Of a stretch of 64,000 nt of DNA, positions 50,911 to 61,486 are shown piece after piece. The notes below the pieces were generated by a model, which saw only the letters and a program-made list of their open reading frames with translations, ran no database searches and was not told the origin of the DNA. Source of the stretch: Amnibacterium setariae. GTDB taxonomy: Bacteria > Actinomycetota > Actinomycetes > Actinomycetales > Microbacteriaceae. Both the position numbers and the translations under genes were made by a program. The stretch's first letter is position 1. Each line of letters opens with the position of its first letter. The DNA lies in assembly GCF_003581425.1 (NCBI RefSeq), contig NZ_QXTG01000003.1:124293-188292 (forward strand). Reading direction: 5' to 3'.

Positions 50911-51948
50911 CTAAGCCCGGCGGCCCATGCGTCCGCATGGATGCGACGCCCCGAGACGTCGCAGGTCGTCGAGCTCGGCGAGCACCGCCTCCGGCCGCTC
51001 GGCGAGCGCGAAGTGCCCGGCGCCCGGGACGACCCGCTCGGCGAACCCGGGGAAGCGGGCGAACGCCGCCGCGTCACGCCGGCCCACGAACACGTCGCGC
51101 GTCCCGCGCACCGACCGGACGGGGCAGACGATCGACAGGCGGGCGAGGTCCAGCCCCGCGGCCGCACGCGCCGCGGCGGCGAACGCCGCGGGCCGCGTCT
51201 CGTCGCCGAACGCCTCGAGCACCGACCGGTCGACCGCGCGGCGGTCCGCGAAGAGCGGCGCCGCGAGCGCGCCGAGCGTTCCCGCGCGACCGAGCGCGCG
51301 CAGCAGCGGACGGCCGCCGCCCGGCAGGGCGGTGAGCACCCGCATGGCGAGCAGCATGCCGGCGAACCAGGGGAGCCGCGCGCCGCCGACGAGGGGACGG
51401 CGGATCGCGGCGAGCACCGCGGGCCCGGTCGGCGACACGAGGAGGACGCCCGCGGTGCGGGCGGGCTCGCGGTCCGCCACGGCGAGCGCCACCAGCCCGC
51501 CGAGGGAGTGTCCGACGACGATCCAGCGCTCCGCTCCCGCGGCCCGTGCGACGGCACCGACGGCCTCCGCCGCGCCCGCGAGGTCGAGCGGGCGCGACGG
51601 GTCGGGGCTCTCGCCCCAGCCGGACAGGTCGACCGCGACGACGCCGAGGAGCGGGCGGCCCCGCCGGGCCGCGGTCCGCAGCAGCGGCAGCCAGCCCCGC
51701 CAGGAGCCGGCGGCGCCGTGCACGAGGACGGTCGCCGGTCCTGCGGCGGGACCGCCGACCCGCGCGACGACGGGCCCGACCGGGGTCTCCGCGACGATCC
51801 GACGCAGCCCGAGCGCCGCCTCGTCCTCGTCGCCCGCGTCCACGGGAGGGGTTCGCAGCGGCCGGCGCCGGCGCTCGGTCGGCCCGGCACTCGCACGGGG
51901 GCTGGCCGCCCGGGGGTCCCTGGGCGACAGTTGTGAACTGCCCATCAT
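50911..51948 (-). CDS. Alpha/beta hydrolase
   Basis: 345-aa serine hydrolase of the alpha/beta fold. The first ~45 aa are basic and disordered. HGAAGSWRGWLPLL near residue 78 holds the oxyanion loop; the nucleophile Ser lies in VVGHSLGGLVALA near 143; His in PGAGHFALAERPE near 310. Asp is probably in RGTRDVFVG near 285. Substrate unknown. ATG at 51948 (second Met 51945). Stop codon 22 nt upstream of the riboswitch, so it is the preceding, separate unit on the same strand. Divergent from the exported protein with a 35-bp gap. Confidence 0.87.
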   Translation of the reverse strand: MMGSSQLSPRDPRAASPRASAGPTERRRRPLRTPPVDAGDEDEAALGLRRIVAETPVGPVVARVGGPAAGPATVLVHGAAGSWRGWLPLLRTAARRGRPLLGVVAVDLSGWGESPDPSRPLDLAGAAEAVGAVARAAGAERWIVVGHSLGGLVALAVADREPARTAGVLLVSPTGPAVLAAIRRPLVGGARLPWFAGMLLAMRVLTALPGGGRPLLRALGRAGTLGALAAPLFADRRAVDRSVLEAFGDETRPAAFAAAARAAAGLDLARLSIVCPVRSVRGTRDVFVGRRDAAAFARFPGFAERVVPGAGHFALAERPEAVLAELDDLRRLGASHPCGRMGRRA

Positions 51949-51983
51949 CGCCCGGTGAACCCGCGCCGTCGTCGGAAGAGCCC

Positions 51984-53144
51984 ATGCCCGCCACCCGCCT
52001 CCCGCAGCTCCTCGCCGGCTCCGTCGCCGCCGCCGTCCTCGTCGTCGGGGCGGCCGTCCCCGCGCAGGCCGACGCCGCGCAGGTCGTCGTCTCCGCGACG
52101 GCCCCGGTCGTCTCGCTGCCGATCGGCGACGGCTGGCTCGACACCGAGTCGCTCACGATCGCCGCCGCGGCCGCTGCGACCGCGTCCGTCGCCGTGCAGC
52201 GCGCCGGGGACGCCCCGATCGTCGTCGCAGACGCCGTGGCGCTGCCCGCGGGCGCCACGGTCGTGCGCGTGCCCACCACCGCGCTCGCAGCGGGGGACTG
52301 GACGGCGACCGTCACCACGACCGACGGCGCGTCGGCCGCCGCGACCTTCCGGGTGCAGCGGCTGGTCGCCGCGATCACCGGCCTCAGCGTCCGGCGCTCG
52401 CTGCCCACCGTCTACCCCGTGCGGGACGGCTACCGCGACGCCGTCGTCTTCACCGTGCGGCCGACCGTCGCTGGTCCGAGGTCGGCCCGCGTCACCGGCA
52501 CCGCGAGGCTCGCCCGAGCGGGCCGCACCGCGAAGTCCTGGACGCTGCACGCCGGCGACAACCGGCTGACCTGGAACGGCAGGACGAGCCGCGGCGTGCA
52601 GCCCGGCCGCTACACGCTGACCGTCGCCGCCCGCGGCCCCCAGGGCGCGGCGAGGACCGTGCGATCCTCGGTCGTCGTCAGCCCGAAGCGGCTCGTCACC
52701 CGCACGGCGACCACGACCCGGACCGCCGCCGCGGTCCTCACCCGCTGGCAGTCCTACGACGGCACCGGCGACGCGGGCCAGTGCGGCTCCCTGATCGACG
52801 ACGTCCTCTGCCGCACCGGCACGGCCGTCGACGGCGCGCCCTACGCCGCCGTCGTCGGCGGCAGCGTGTCGGTGCCGAAGGCGGTGCGCGCCGCGACGGC
52901 CCTCGGCCGGCCCGAGCTGCGGGTCGCCGTGCAGGCGTCGAGGCTCGACGGCCGCGCCACCCTCGCCTACGGCGTCGGCTCCGGGCACACGACCCGCACC
53001 GCGGCGCGGGGCACGACGACCGGGAAGACGATCCGCTGGTCCGGGAACCCGGCCTCCGCGTCGGTCTTCGTCGGCGTGGGCGACGCCACCTCGATCGCGC
53101 TGCACCGGTTCGTGCTCACGTTCCGGTACCGCGCGCTCGTCTGA
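51984..53144 (+). CDS. Exported Ig-like repeat protein
   Basis: 386-aa secreted protein with signal peptide (residues 1-~30, cleavage near PAQADA). Contains two modules seen in the larger exported protein at 59390-61342: a first unit starting LPIGDGWLDTESLTI (near residue 45) and a second starting VYPVRDGYRDAVVFTV (near 144). The latter is followed by LTWNGRTSRGVQPGRYTL and GPQGAARTV (near 195-225), a FlgD-like Ig fold. The C-terminal ~130 aa have four cysteines (QCGSLIDDVLC) and are unlike known domains to me. No LPXTG or choline-binding motif seen. Function unknown; likely cell-surface or extracellular. Confidence 0.75.
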   Translation: MPATRLPQLLAGSVAAAVLVVGAAVPAQADAAQVVVSATAPVVSLPIGDGWLDTESLTIAAAAAATASVAVQRAGDAPIVVADAVALPAGATVVRVPTTALAAGDWTATVTTTDGASAAATFRVQRLVAAITGLSVRRSLPTVYPVRDGYRDAVVFTVRPTVAGPRSARVTGTARLARAGRTAKSWTLHAGDNRLTWNGRTSRGVQPGRYTLTVAARGPQGAARTVRSSVVVSPKRLVTRTATTTRTAAAVLTRWQSYDGTGDAGQCGSLIDDVLCRTGTAVDGAPYAAVVGGSVSVPKAVRAATALGRPELRVAVQASRLDGRATLAYGVGSGHTTRTAARGTTTGKTIRWSGNPASASVFVGVGDATSIALHRFVLTFRYRALV

Positions 53145-53153
53145 CGCGTCCCG

Positions 53154-54254
53154 TCAGAAGCGGCTCGGCGTGAGCTGCGCCGGCACGTCGGCCAGCCCGT
53201 CGAGGCCGTGGTCGGCGCCGAGCAGCAGGCCGGCGGCGACCTGCGCGAGCGCCGCGGACGTCTGGATCCCGTACCCGCCCTGCCCCGCCAGCCAGAAGAA
53301 GCCCGGCACCTCGTCGTCGAACCCGACGACCGGCACCGTGTCGGGGGAGAGGGTGCGCAGCCCCGTCCACGTCGTGATCGGGGCGCCGAGGCCGAGGTCC
53401 GTCACCGCGTCCACCCGCTCCAGCACGGTGGCGACGACCTCGGGCAGCGGGCGGGCGTCCTCCGGCTCGCTGACGACGTCCTCGAGGGCGGAGGCGAGCA
53501 CCGCCTCGCCGCGCGGCCGGAAGTAGAAGCGGTCGGCGACGTCCGCCGCCATCGGCCAGCGAGGATCGACCGGTCGTGCCGCGGGGGCGACGGCGACGGT
53601 GCGCCGCTTCGGCACGAGACCGCGGGGGCGCACCCCGAACAGCCCTGCCACGGCGTCCACCCACGCCCCGGCGGCGTCGACGACGAGCGGCGCCTCCACG
53701 ACCTCGTCGCCGGCGGTCAGGCGCCACGACCCGCCGACCCGCTCCGCCCGCGCGACCCGCGAGCCGGCGACGATCCGGGTGCCCGCGGCGACGGCGTCGT
53801 CGCCGTACCAGCCGAGCAGCACCGGCACGTCGACCTCGACGGCCGACAGGTCGACCGCCGCGTCGACGAGCGGCGCGCGATGGAGCGCGGGGAGCAGGCG
53901 CACCGCCTCGTCCGCCCCGATCGCGGTGAGGCCGGGCACGGTCGCGAGCAGGTGCTGGAAGCGCTCCGGCGCCGGGTCGTAGTGCAGCCACAGCAGCGGG
54001 CGATCGACGTAGATCCGGCGGCCGGCGGCGTCGGCGCGCGCCTCCACCATCGGGATCGAGGCCGCCGTGAGCGCGCGGACCGGCGCGGGGCCGTAGGTCG
54101 GCTGCATCTGCTGCGCGGAGCGGCTGGAGGTGTGGTGGAAGAGCTCCGGCTCCGCCTCGATCACCACCACCGACGCCCGGCCGCCGATCGCGGCCGCGAG
54201 CGAGAGCCCCGCGATGCCGCCGCCGATGATCGCGATGTCGGCCGTGATGCGCAT
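53154..54254 (-). CDS. FAD-dependent oxidoreductase (DAO family)
   Basis: 366-aa D-amino acid oxidase-superfamily flavoprotein. N-terminal ADIAIIGGGIAGLSLAAAI (residues 5-23) and VVIEAEPE bind FAD; LVVDAAGAWVDAV near residue 190 and GQGGYGIQTSAALAQ near 330 are the family's second and third FAD motifs. Closest in style to glycine/sarcosine or D-hydroxyacid oxidases, substrate not assignable. ATG at 54254. Convergent with the exported protein by a 9-bp gap. Confidence 0.88.
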   Translation of the reverse strand: MRITADIAIIGGGIAGLSLAAAIGGRASVVVIEAEPELFHHTSSRSAQQMQPTYGPAPVRALTAASIPMVEARADAAGRRIYVDRPLLWLHYDPAPERFQHLLATVPGLTAIGADEAVRLLPALHRAPLVDAAVDLSAVEVDVPVLLGWYGDDAVAAGTRIVAGSRVARAERVGGSWRLTAGDEVVEAPLVVDAAGAWVDAVAGLFGVRPRGLVPKRRTVAVAPAARPVDPRWPMAADVADRFYFRPRGEAVLASALEDVVSEPEDARPLPEVVATVLERVDAVTDLGLGAPITTWTGLRTLSPDTVPVVGFDDEVPGFFWLAGQGGYGIQTSAALAQVAAGLLLGADHGLDGLADVPAQLTPSRF

Positions 54255-54294
54255 GCCGCAGTCCTATCGCGCGCGTGTTGCGCAGCGGTTTCGC

Positions 54295-54328
54295 GCCCGG
54301 TCCCGACGCCGGGGCGCCGGGACCGGGC
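54295..54328. terminator. Terminator after trpS
   Basis: 16-nt arms (54295-54310, 54313-54328) with one mismatch, GCCCGGTCCCG / CGGGACCGGGC, lie 5 nt past the trpS stop on the minus strand and before the DAO-type gene. Confidence 0.72.
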
Positions 54329-54333
54329 GGCGG

Positions 54334-56236
<1,903 letters not shown>

Positions 56237-56278
56237 GGGCCCAAGCCTAGGAGCACCGGGCGACGTCCTCCGGCCCGG

Positions 56279-57526
56279 TCACCCGTCCGCGCGCTCCACC
56301 TCGTGCTCGTCGGGCGACGGGTCCCCGGTGCGCTGCTGCGCCTCCCGGTACTCGCTCGCCGTCGGCACCTCCTGCCGCCGCCGCGCCTCCGCCCGCACCT
56401 CGCGCTGCAGCTGCCGCGACAGCCGCCAGCGGGCGAGGCCGCGGGAGGAGCGGACGCGATCCTCGAGCGCCTGCCGGTTCGCGCGGGCGACCAGGCGCCG
56501 CGCGTCCTCGAGGCGCTCCGCCTCCGACTGCTCGCGCTGGTCCGGAGAGAGAGAGGAGGCGTCGACGCCGGCGTCGAGCATGCCGACCGCCACCCACGCG
56601 GCGGCGACGAGGATGATCTGGCAGGCGAAGTTGAAGAAGACCAACAGCCCGATCAGCACCGCGAAGCCCTGGATGACCGGGTTGTTCGTGCCGAGGTGCA
56701 GCAGGCTCGAGGCGAGCGTCTGCAGCACGGCGAGGGCGACGCCGCCGATGGCCGCGCCGGCCCAGAGCCGGCGCCGCGGCACCGGGATCCCGGACAGGAT
56801 CCGGAACGCGGCCGCCAGCATCACGGCCTCGATCCCCGCCAGCACGACGAGCGCGACCGCGGCGGTCAGCACCTGCTGCACGGGGCCCGCGTTCCCGAGG
56901 CCGAGGAGCCCGAGCACGAAGTCGAGCGCCGCGTTGCTCACGACCGTGATCACGGCGGTGAGCAGCACGACGGCGCCGAAGGCGACCGCGAGGCCCAGGT
57001 CGCGCGCCTTCAGGAGGAAGAAGTTCCCCTCCTCGTTGGGCAGGCCGAACATGATGCGGATGGCGGTGCGCAGCGTCGCGAGGAAGCCGACCGCGGTGTA
57101 CAGGACGATGAGCAGGGACAGCGCGCTGGAGAGCGACAGCCCGCTCGCCGAGAGCAGGTCGGCGCCCTTGATCGCGCCGGTGGTGCTCGTGCCGTAGGCG
57201 ATCAGGTTCGGCAGGAAGCGGTTGATCGTGCCGAACACCTGGTCCTGCAGCGCCGTGTTCCCCTGCAGCGAGAAGCCGAGCACGGCGAACGAGAACCACA
57301 GGGCGCCCGCGAGCGCGAAGAACGCCTGGTACGTCATGCCCGAGGCGATGAGCGGGCCGTTGTCGCTGTTGTAGTGGAGGAGGACGCGGACCGGCCGGAG
57401 CGCGAGCACCCGCTGGATCAGCCCCGCGATGCCGGTCGCGCGCTGCTCGGGGTCCGGCTGCGCGCCCGACGCGCGGACGGGGATCTCGTCGTCGCGGACC
57501 CCCTGGTCGTCGCGCGAGTCGCTCAC
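56279..57526 (-). CDS. YihY/virulence-factor BrkB family membrane protein
   Basis: 415-aa integral membrane protein of the YihY family (older labels as ribonuclease BN are not supported). Six predicted helices between residues ~65 and 320; typical segments are ASGMTYQAFFALAGALWF near 62 and RIMFGLPNEEGNFFLLKARDLGLAV near 155. The C-terminal ~90 aa are charged and coiled-coil-like. Function unknown; some members act in lipid or porphyrin transport. GTG start at 57526; divergent from ptsI over 138 bp. Confidence 0.9.
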   Translation of the reverse strand: MSDSRDDQGVRDDEIPVRASGAQPDPEQRATGIAGLIQRVLALRPVRVLLHYNSDNGPLIASGMTYQAFFALAGALWFSFAVLGFSLQGNTALQDQVFGTINRFLPNLIAYGTSTTGAIKGADLLSASGLSLSSALSLLIVLYTAVGFLATLRTAIRIMFGLPNEEGNFFLLKARDLGLAVAFGAVVLLTAVITVVSNAALDFVLGLLGLGNAGPVQQVLTAAVALVVLAGIEAVMLAAAFRILSGIPVPRRRLWAGAAIGGVALAVLQTLASSLLHLGTNNPVIQGFAVLIGLLVFFNFACQIILVAAAWVAVGMLDAGVDASSLSPDQREQSEAERLEDARRLVARANRQALEDRVRSSRGLARWRLSRQLQREVRAEARRRQEVPTASEYREAQQRTGDPSPDEHEVERADG

Positions 57527-57594
57527 ACCGGGAGGCTACCGAGCGCGCGCTGCCGATCCGGTGGGAGCGGGATGAGCGCTCCGGCGGCCTCCAC

Positions 57595-57624
57595 GGTTGT
57601 CCTCGACAACCCCGGTCCTACACT
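57595..57624 (+). promoter_or_regulatory. ptsI promoter with overlapping palindrome
   Basis: TTGTCC (57597-57602) and TACACT (57619-57624) with 16-bp spacing form a good promoter 40 nt before the ptsI ATG. The palindrome GGTTGT-CCTCG-ACAACC (57595-57611) overlaps the -35, a natural repressor or activator site. Confidence 0.6.
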
Positions 57625-57664
57625 GATCGACTGTCCGACAGGGCCACGGCGAAGGAGACGGGCG

Positions 57665-59329
57665 ATGCGGTTGAACGGGATCGGCGTGGGACGGGCGATC
57701 GCGACGGGACCGGTCCGCCGGATGCCCGATCCGCTGCCGGAGCCGCCGGAGGGCGAGTCGCCGGCCGACCGCGACGCGGAGGTCGCGCGTACGCGGACCG
57801 CCCTGCAGCAGGTCGCCGCGGAGCTCACCGAGCGCGGCGCCCGCGCCGGCGGCGACGCGAAGAACGTGCTCGAGGCGCAGGCGCTCATGGCGGAGGACCC
57901 GACCCTCGTCGACGACGTCGTCGCGCGGATCCAGCAGGGCCGCACCGGCCAGCGCGCGGTGCACGAGGCGTTCCTCGAGTTCCAGGTGATGCTCGTCGGG
58001 CTCGGCGGCTACATGGCCGAGCGCGCCGCCGATCTGGGCGACGTCGCCCAGCGGATCATCGCGCGGCTCACCGGTGTTCCTGCCCCGGGCATCCCGGAGT
58101 CGGACGTGCCGTTCGTGCTCGTCGCCCGGGACCTCGCGCCGGCCGACACCGCGCTGCTCGACCTCGACAAGGTCCTCGCGCTCATCACCCGGGACGGCGG
58201 CCCCACCTCCCACACCGCGATCCTCGCCCGCGCCCGGTCGATCCCCGCGATCGTCGGCGTGAGCGGCGCCGAGTCGCTCGAGGACGGGCGCGCGGTCATC
58301 GTCGACGCCGGTGCCGGCACGGTCGAGGTCGACCCCGAGCCGTCGGCCGTCGACGCCGCGCTCCGCCTGATCGAGGAGCGCCGCGCGGCCGCGAACGCGC
58401 CCATCACGCCCGGCGCGCTCGCCGACGGCACGACCGTCCAGCTGCTCGCGAACATCGGCGGCGCGAAGGACGCGGCGAAGGCGGTCGAGCTCGGCGCGGA
58501 GGGCGTCGGCCTGTTCCGCACCGAGTTCCTGTTCCTCGACTCGAAGTCGGCGCCGACCGTGCAGCAGCAGAAGGAGCAGTACGTCGCCGTGCTGAAGGCC
58601 TTCCCCGGCAAGAAGGTCGTGGTCCGCGCGCTCGACGCGGGCGCCGACAAGCCGCTGTCGTTCCTCAACGACAGCGAGGAGGAGAACCCGGCGCTCGGCC
58701 TGCGCGGCCTGCGGGTGCTGCGCACCCACGAGGACATCCTCCGCGAGCAGCTGACGGCGCTCGCCGAGGCGGCGGCCGAGACCGAGGCGGACCTCTGGGT
58801 GATGGCGCCGATGGTGTCCGAGCCCGAGGAGAGCGAGTACTTCACGGCGCTCGCGCGCGAGCTCGGGATCCGGACCCCGGGCGTGATGGTCGAGGTGCCG
58901 TCCGCGGCGCTGCTCGCCGCGCAGATCCTCGAGTCGGCCGACTTCGTCTCGATCGGCACGAACGACCTGACGCAGTACACCCTGGCGGCGGACCGCCTCC
59001 TCGGCACGGTCGCGGCCTTCCAGGACCCGTGGCACCCGGCGGTGCTCCGCCTCGTGGCGGAGGTCGGGAAGGCGGGCGCCGCGGCCGGCAAGAGCGTCGG
59101 CATCTGCGGCGAGGCCGCGGCCGACCCGGCGCTCGCGGTCGTGCTGGTGGGCCTCGGCGCGAAGAGCCTCTCGATGACGCCGGCGGCGCTCGCCGACGTG
59201 CGCGCCGAGCTGCTGACGGTGTCGCTCGACGAGGCGAAGGCGCGCGCCGCCGCGGCGCTCGCCGCGCCGAGCGCCGCGGCCGCCCGCGAGGCGGCCGCGA
59301 ACGCGGGGCAGGTCCCCGCCTCCGCCTGA
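57665..59329 (+). CDS. ptsI: PTS enzyme I (phosphoenolpyruvate-protein phosphotransferase)
   Basis: General PTS component, accepts phosphate from PEP and passes it to HPr; 554 aa. Active His183 in GGPTSHTAILAR; PEP-binding region GVGLFRTEFLFLD (near residue 280), RALDAGADKPLSF, and the second C-terminal block SIGTNDLTQYTLAADR near 430 plus the active Cys in ICGEAAADP near 480. All domains full length. ATG with GGAGAC. No HPr or EII gene adjacent, so they are elsewhere. Ends at the stem-loop repeat B. Confidence 0.95.
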   Translation: MRLNGIGVGRAIATGPVRRMPDPLPEPPEGESPADRDAEVARTRTALQQVAAELTERGARAGGDAKNVLEAQALMAEDPTLVDDVVARIQQGRTGQRAVHEAFLEFQVMLVGLGGYMAERAADLGDVAQRIIARLTGVPAPGIPESDVPFVLVARDLAPADTALLDLDKVLALITRDGGPTSHTAILARARSIPAIVGVSGAESLEDGRAVIVDAGAGTVEVDPEPSAVDAALRLIEERRAAANAPITPGALADGTTVQLLANIGGAKDAAKAVELGAEGVGLFRTEFLFLDSKSAPTVQQQKEQYVAVLKAFPGKKVVVRALDAGADKPLSFLNDSEEENPALGLRGLRVLRTHEDILREQLTALAEAAAETEADLWVMAPMVSEPEESEYFTALARELGIRTPGVMVEVPSAALLAAQILESADFVSIGTNDLTQYTLAADRLLGTVAAFQDPWHPAVLRLVAEVGKAGAAAGKSVGICGEAAADPALAVVLVGLGAKSLSMTPAALADVRAELLTVSLDEAKARAAAALAAPSAAAAREAAANAGQVPASA

Positions 59330-59382
59330 TCCGTTGTGAAGGAGTTCCTCAGCCGAAGGCCCGGGAACTCCTTCAGAACGGA
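59330..59382. repeat. Stem-loop repeat element, copy B
   Basis: 19-nt arms (59330-59348 and 59364-59382) with a single mismatch, core GAAGGAGTTCC / GGAACTCCTTC, around a 15-nt loop that itself has GCC-GAA-GGC. It begins immediately after the ptsI stop and ends 7 bp before the convergent exported-protein gene, so it should act as a bidirectional terminator. Sister of copy A at 8694-8748. Confidence 0.75.
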
Positions 59383-59389
59383 AGCGGGG

Positions 59390-61342
59390 TCAGTCGGCGG
59401 CGGTGACCGGGACCAGCTGGCCCAGCAGGTTGGGGCCGCCCTTCACCGGGTTGTGCGCGCCGACGAAGATCCAGGCCGGCAGGCCGTTCCCGGTGTCCGT
59501 CGCCTGCACGGTCGCCATGCCCTCGCCCTCGCCGCCCCAGTAGAGGAGGCCCTCGGTGCTCGCGGCCGTCGTGAAGAGGCCGCTGCCGTCGAGGTCGTAC
59601 TTCTCGACGAGGTTCTTGCCCTTGAGGCTCGTGTAGATCCAGAGCTGGCCGCCGACGAGGTCCATGCCCTGCGGCACGCCGCGGATGGCGACGCCGCGGG
59701 TCGCGGTGATCGTGCCGGCGGGCACCTTCGGGTTCCCGGCGTCGTCGAGGTCCGTCGAGTCCTGCAGGGTGGCGGAGCTGATCGAGTAGGCGCCGGACGC
59801 GCCGGAGAAGATCAGCAGGCGGTTGCCGGCGTCGTCGACGCTCACCATCGCGTTGTTCCCGAGGGTGCCGGAGTAGTCGAGGGTCCGCCTGATCGCCTGG
59901 GTCGGGTCGGTCGGCGTGCTCCACTGCGGGTCCGTCGGGTCGAGCACGAACACCTTCGTCGGCGTCTGCGCGCCGCCGGTCGCCGCGTAGAGCATGCCGG
60001 TCACCGTCGAGTAGGCGAGCTCGGCGACGTGCGCGATCGGCACCGGGCCGAGCGACGAGACGCGCAGGCCGGTGCCGTCGTAGACGTCGATCCGGGAGAG
60101 GTCGTTCCCGATGTCGTAGCCGACGTAGAAGGAGCCGTTGCGGACGGCCAGGCCCTGCTGGTTGCCGTCGGCGAGCGTGAACATGCCGCGGACCGCGTAC
60201 GGGAGGTGGTCCTTCGTGACCTTCAGCGTCGTCGTCCTCGTCCGCACGACGCCCTGCGGGCCGCGGAGGGACAGAGTGACCGTCCAGGTGCCGCTCACGA
60301 CCGTGCCGCCGGCGTCGAGGGTCCCGCCGACGCGGCCGTTCCAGGTGAAGGCGTGCGGCTTCCCGTCCTTCACCGGGAAGGTCGCGGCGACCGTCTTCCC
60401 CTTCGCGATCGTCAGGGTGCCGGAGACCTTCGCCTTCGAGCCGCCGGAGGCCGTGCCGGAGGTGGTGAGCACGACCGAGTCGAGCAGGCCGTCGCGCACG
60501 GGCTGCACGGTGTCGGCGGACCGGACGACGCGGAGGGCGCCGACGGCGGTGGGCGCGAGGGTGAGCGCCGTGCGGCGCACCGCCTTCTTCCCGGCCGGCC
60601 CGGTGACCGTCGTGGTGAGGGTCGCGGCGCCGAGCGGCAGCGCGGTGACGGGGAGGGTCGCCGTGCCCGCCCTCGACAGCTTCCGCGTCACGTGCTTGCG
60701 GCCGGCGTCGATGCGGACCGTGCCGGTGACCGGCACGACGGTCATCGTCTCGTCCTGGCCGACCACCGTGACGACCGCGGCGTCGAGCGAGCCGTCCCGG
60801 TAGGGGTAGAGGGTGCGCGCGGCGGGGCGGACGGCGACGTGCGTCGCCGCGCCGGAGCCGACCCGGATCGAGGTGGAGCCCCAGGCCCAGACGCCGTGCA
60901 GGTCGGAGCGCTGCGAGCGCAGGCGCCAGGTGCCGGCCTTCAGGTCGGACACGTCGACCGCGACGGTCTTCGCCCAGCCCTGCTTCACCTTCTTGAGGGC
61001 GATCCCGGTGGCGAGGTGCACCTTCTTCTTCCCGCGGATCGCGTCGACGTCGACGCGTCCGCCGGAGGCGGCGAGGATCCGGACGGTCGTGCGGTCGCGC
61101 AGCCCGTCGCCCGCGGGCAGCGTGAGCACGCCGCCGTCCGCGGCGACCTGCGCGCGGATCGCGAGCCCGACCGGCCACGGGGTCGCGGTGGGGGAGGGCG
61201 TCGGCTTCGCGGTCGGCTTCGGCGTCGCGGCGTCGGCGGGCGCGGCCACGAGCAGCCCCGCCAGCGTCACGGCGCAGAGCGCTCCCGCGGTCACCGCCGC
61301 TCGGATCCGCCTCGACCCGGGGCCCTCAGTTCTCCGTCTCAC
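59390..61342 (-). CDS. Large exported Ig-like/propeller-like surface protein
   Basis: 650-aa secreted protein. Signal peptide at residues ~1-38 (AGLLVAAPADAA), then a Pro/Thr/Lys linker. Three related modules follow: LTLPAGDGLRDRTTVRI (near 73), LYPYRDGSLDAAVVTV (near 178), and VQPVRDGLLDSVVLTT (near 278). The third ends with FTWNGRVGG and RGPQGVVRTRT as in the exported protein at 51984. Residues ~390-650 look like a beta-propeller with NSFYVGYD, SVDDAGNRLLIF, GGQLWIYTSLKGKNLVEKYD strands. No anchor motif. Probably extracellular; function unknown. Convergent with ptsI across repeat B. Confidence 0.75.
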   Translation of the reverse strand: MRRRTEGPGSRRIRAAVTAGALCAVTLAGLLVAAPADAATPKPTAKPTPSPTATPWPVGLAIRAQVAADGGVLTLPAGDGLRDRTTVRILAASGGRVDVDAIRGKKKVHLATGIALKKVKQGWAKTVAVDVSDLKAGTWRLRSQRSDLHGVWAWGSTSIRVGSGAATHVAVRPAARTLYPYRDGSLDAAVVTVVGQDETMTVVPVTGTVRIDAGRKHVTRKLSRAGTATLPVTALPLGAATLTTTVTGPAGKKAVRRTALTLAPTAVGALRVVRSADTVQPVRDGLLDSVVLTTSGTASGGSKAKVSGTLTIAKGKTVAATFPVKDGKPHAFTWNGRVGGTLDAGGTVVSGTWTVTLSLRGPQGVVRTRTTTLKVTKDHLPYAVRGMFTLADGNQQGLAVRNGSFYVGYDIGNDLSRIDVYDGTGLRVSSLGPVPIAHVAELAYSTVTGMLYAATGGAQTPTKVFVLDPTDPQWSTPTDPTQAIRRTLDYSGTLGNNAMVSVDDAGNRLLIFSGASGAYSISSATLQDSTDLDDAGNPKVPAGTITATRGVAIRGVPQGMDLVGGQLWIYTSLKGKNLVEKYDLDGSGLFTTAASTEGLLYWGGEGEGMATVQATDTGNGLPAWIFVGAHNPVKGGPNLLGQLVPVTAAD

Positions 61343-61431
61343 AGCGCCGCCACGCTACGAGGGGCCTCCGGCCGGGACCGCGCGCCACACGGCGATCGGC
61401 CGGATCGGCCGGTCCGGGCGCGGAAAGCGGA

Positions 61432-61467
61432 ACGGCCGTCCGCCTGCTCGTGCAGGCGGACGGCCGT
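61432..61467. terminator. Strong terminator of the sdh operon
   Basis: Perfect 15-bp arms (61432-61446, 61453-61467) around a 6-nt loop, starting 19 nt after the sdhB stop on the minus strand, followed by TTCCGCTTTCC. Confidence 0.85.
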
Positions 61468-61486
61468 CGGCGTCCCGGACCGGACG

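Noticed and set aside
56279-57526. Ribonuclease BN annotation for the YihY-type protein
   Set aside because: The protein is a multi-span membrane protein without nuclease motifs; that name came from an old misassignment.
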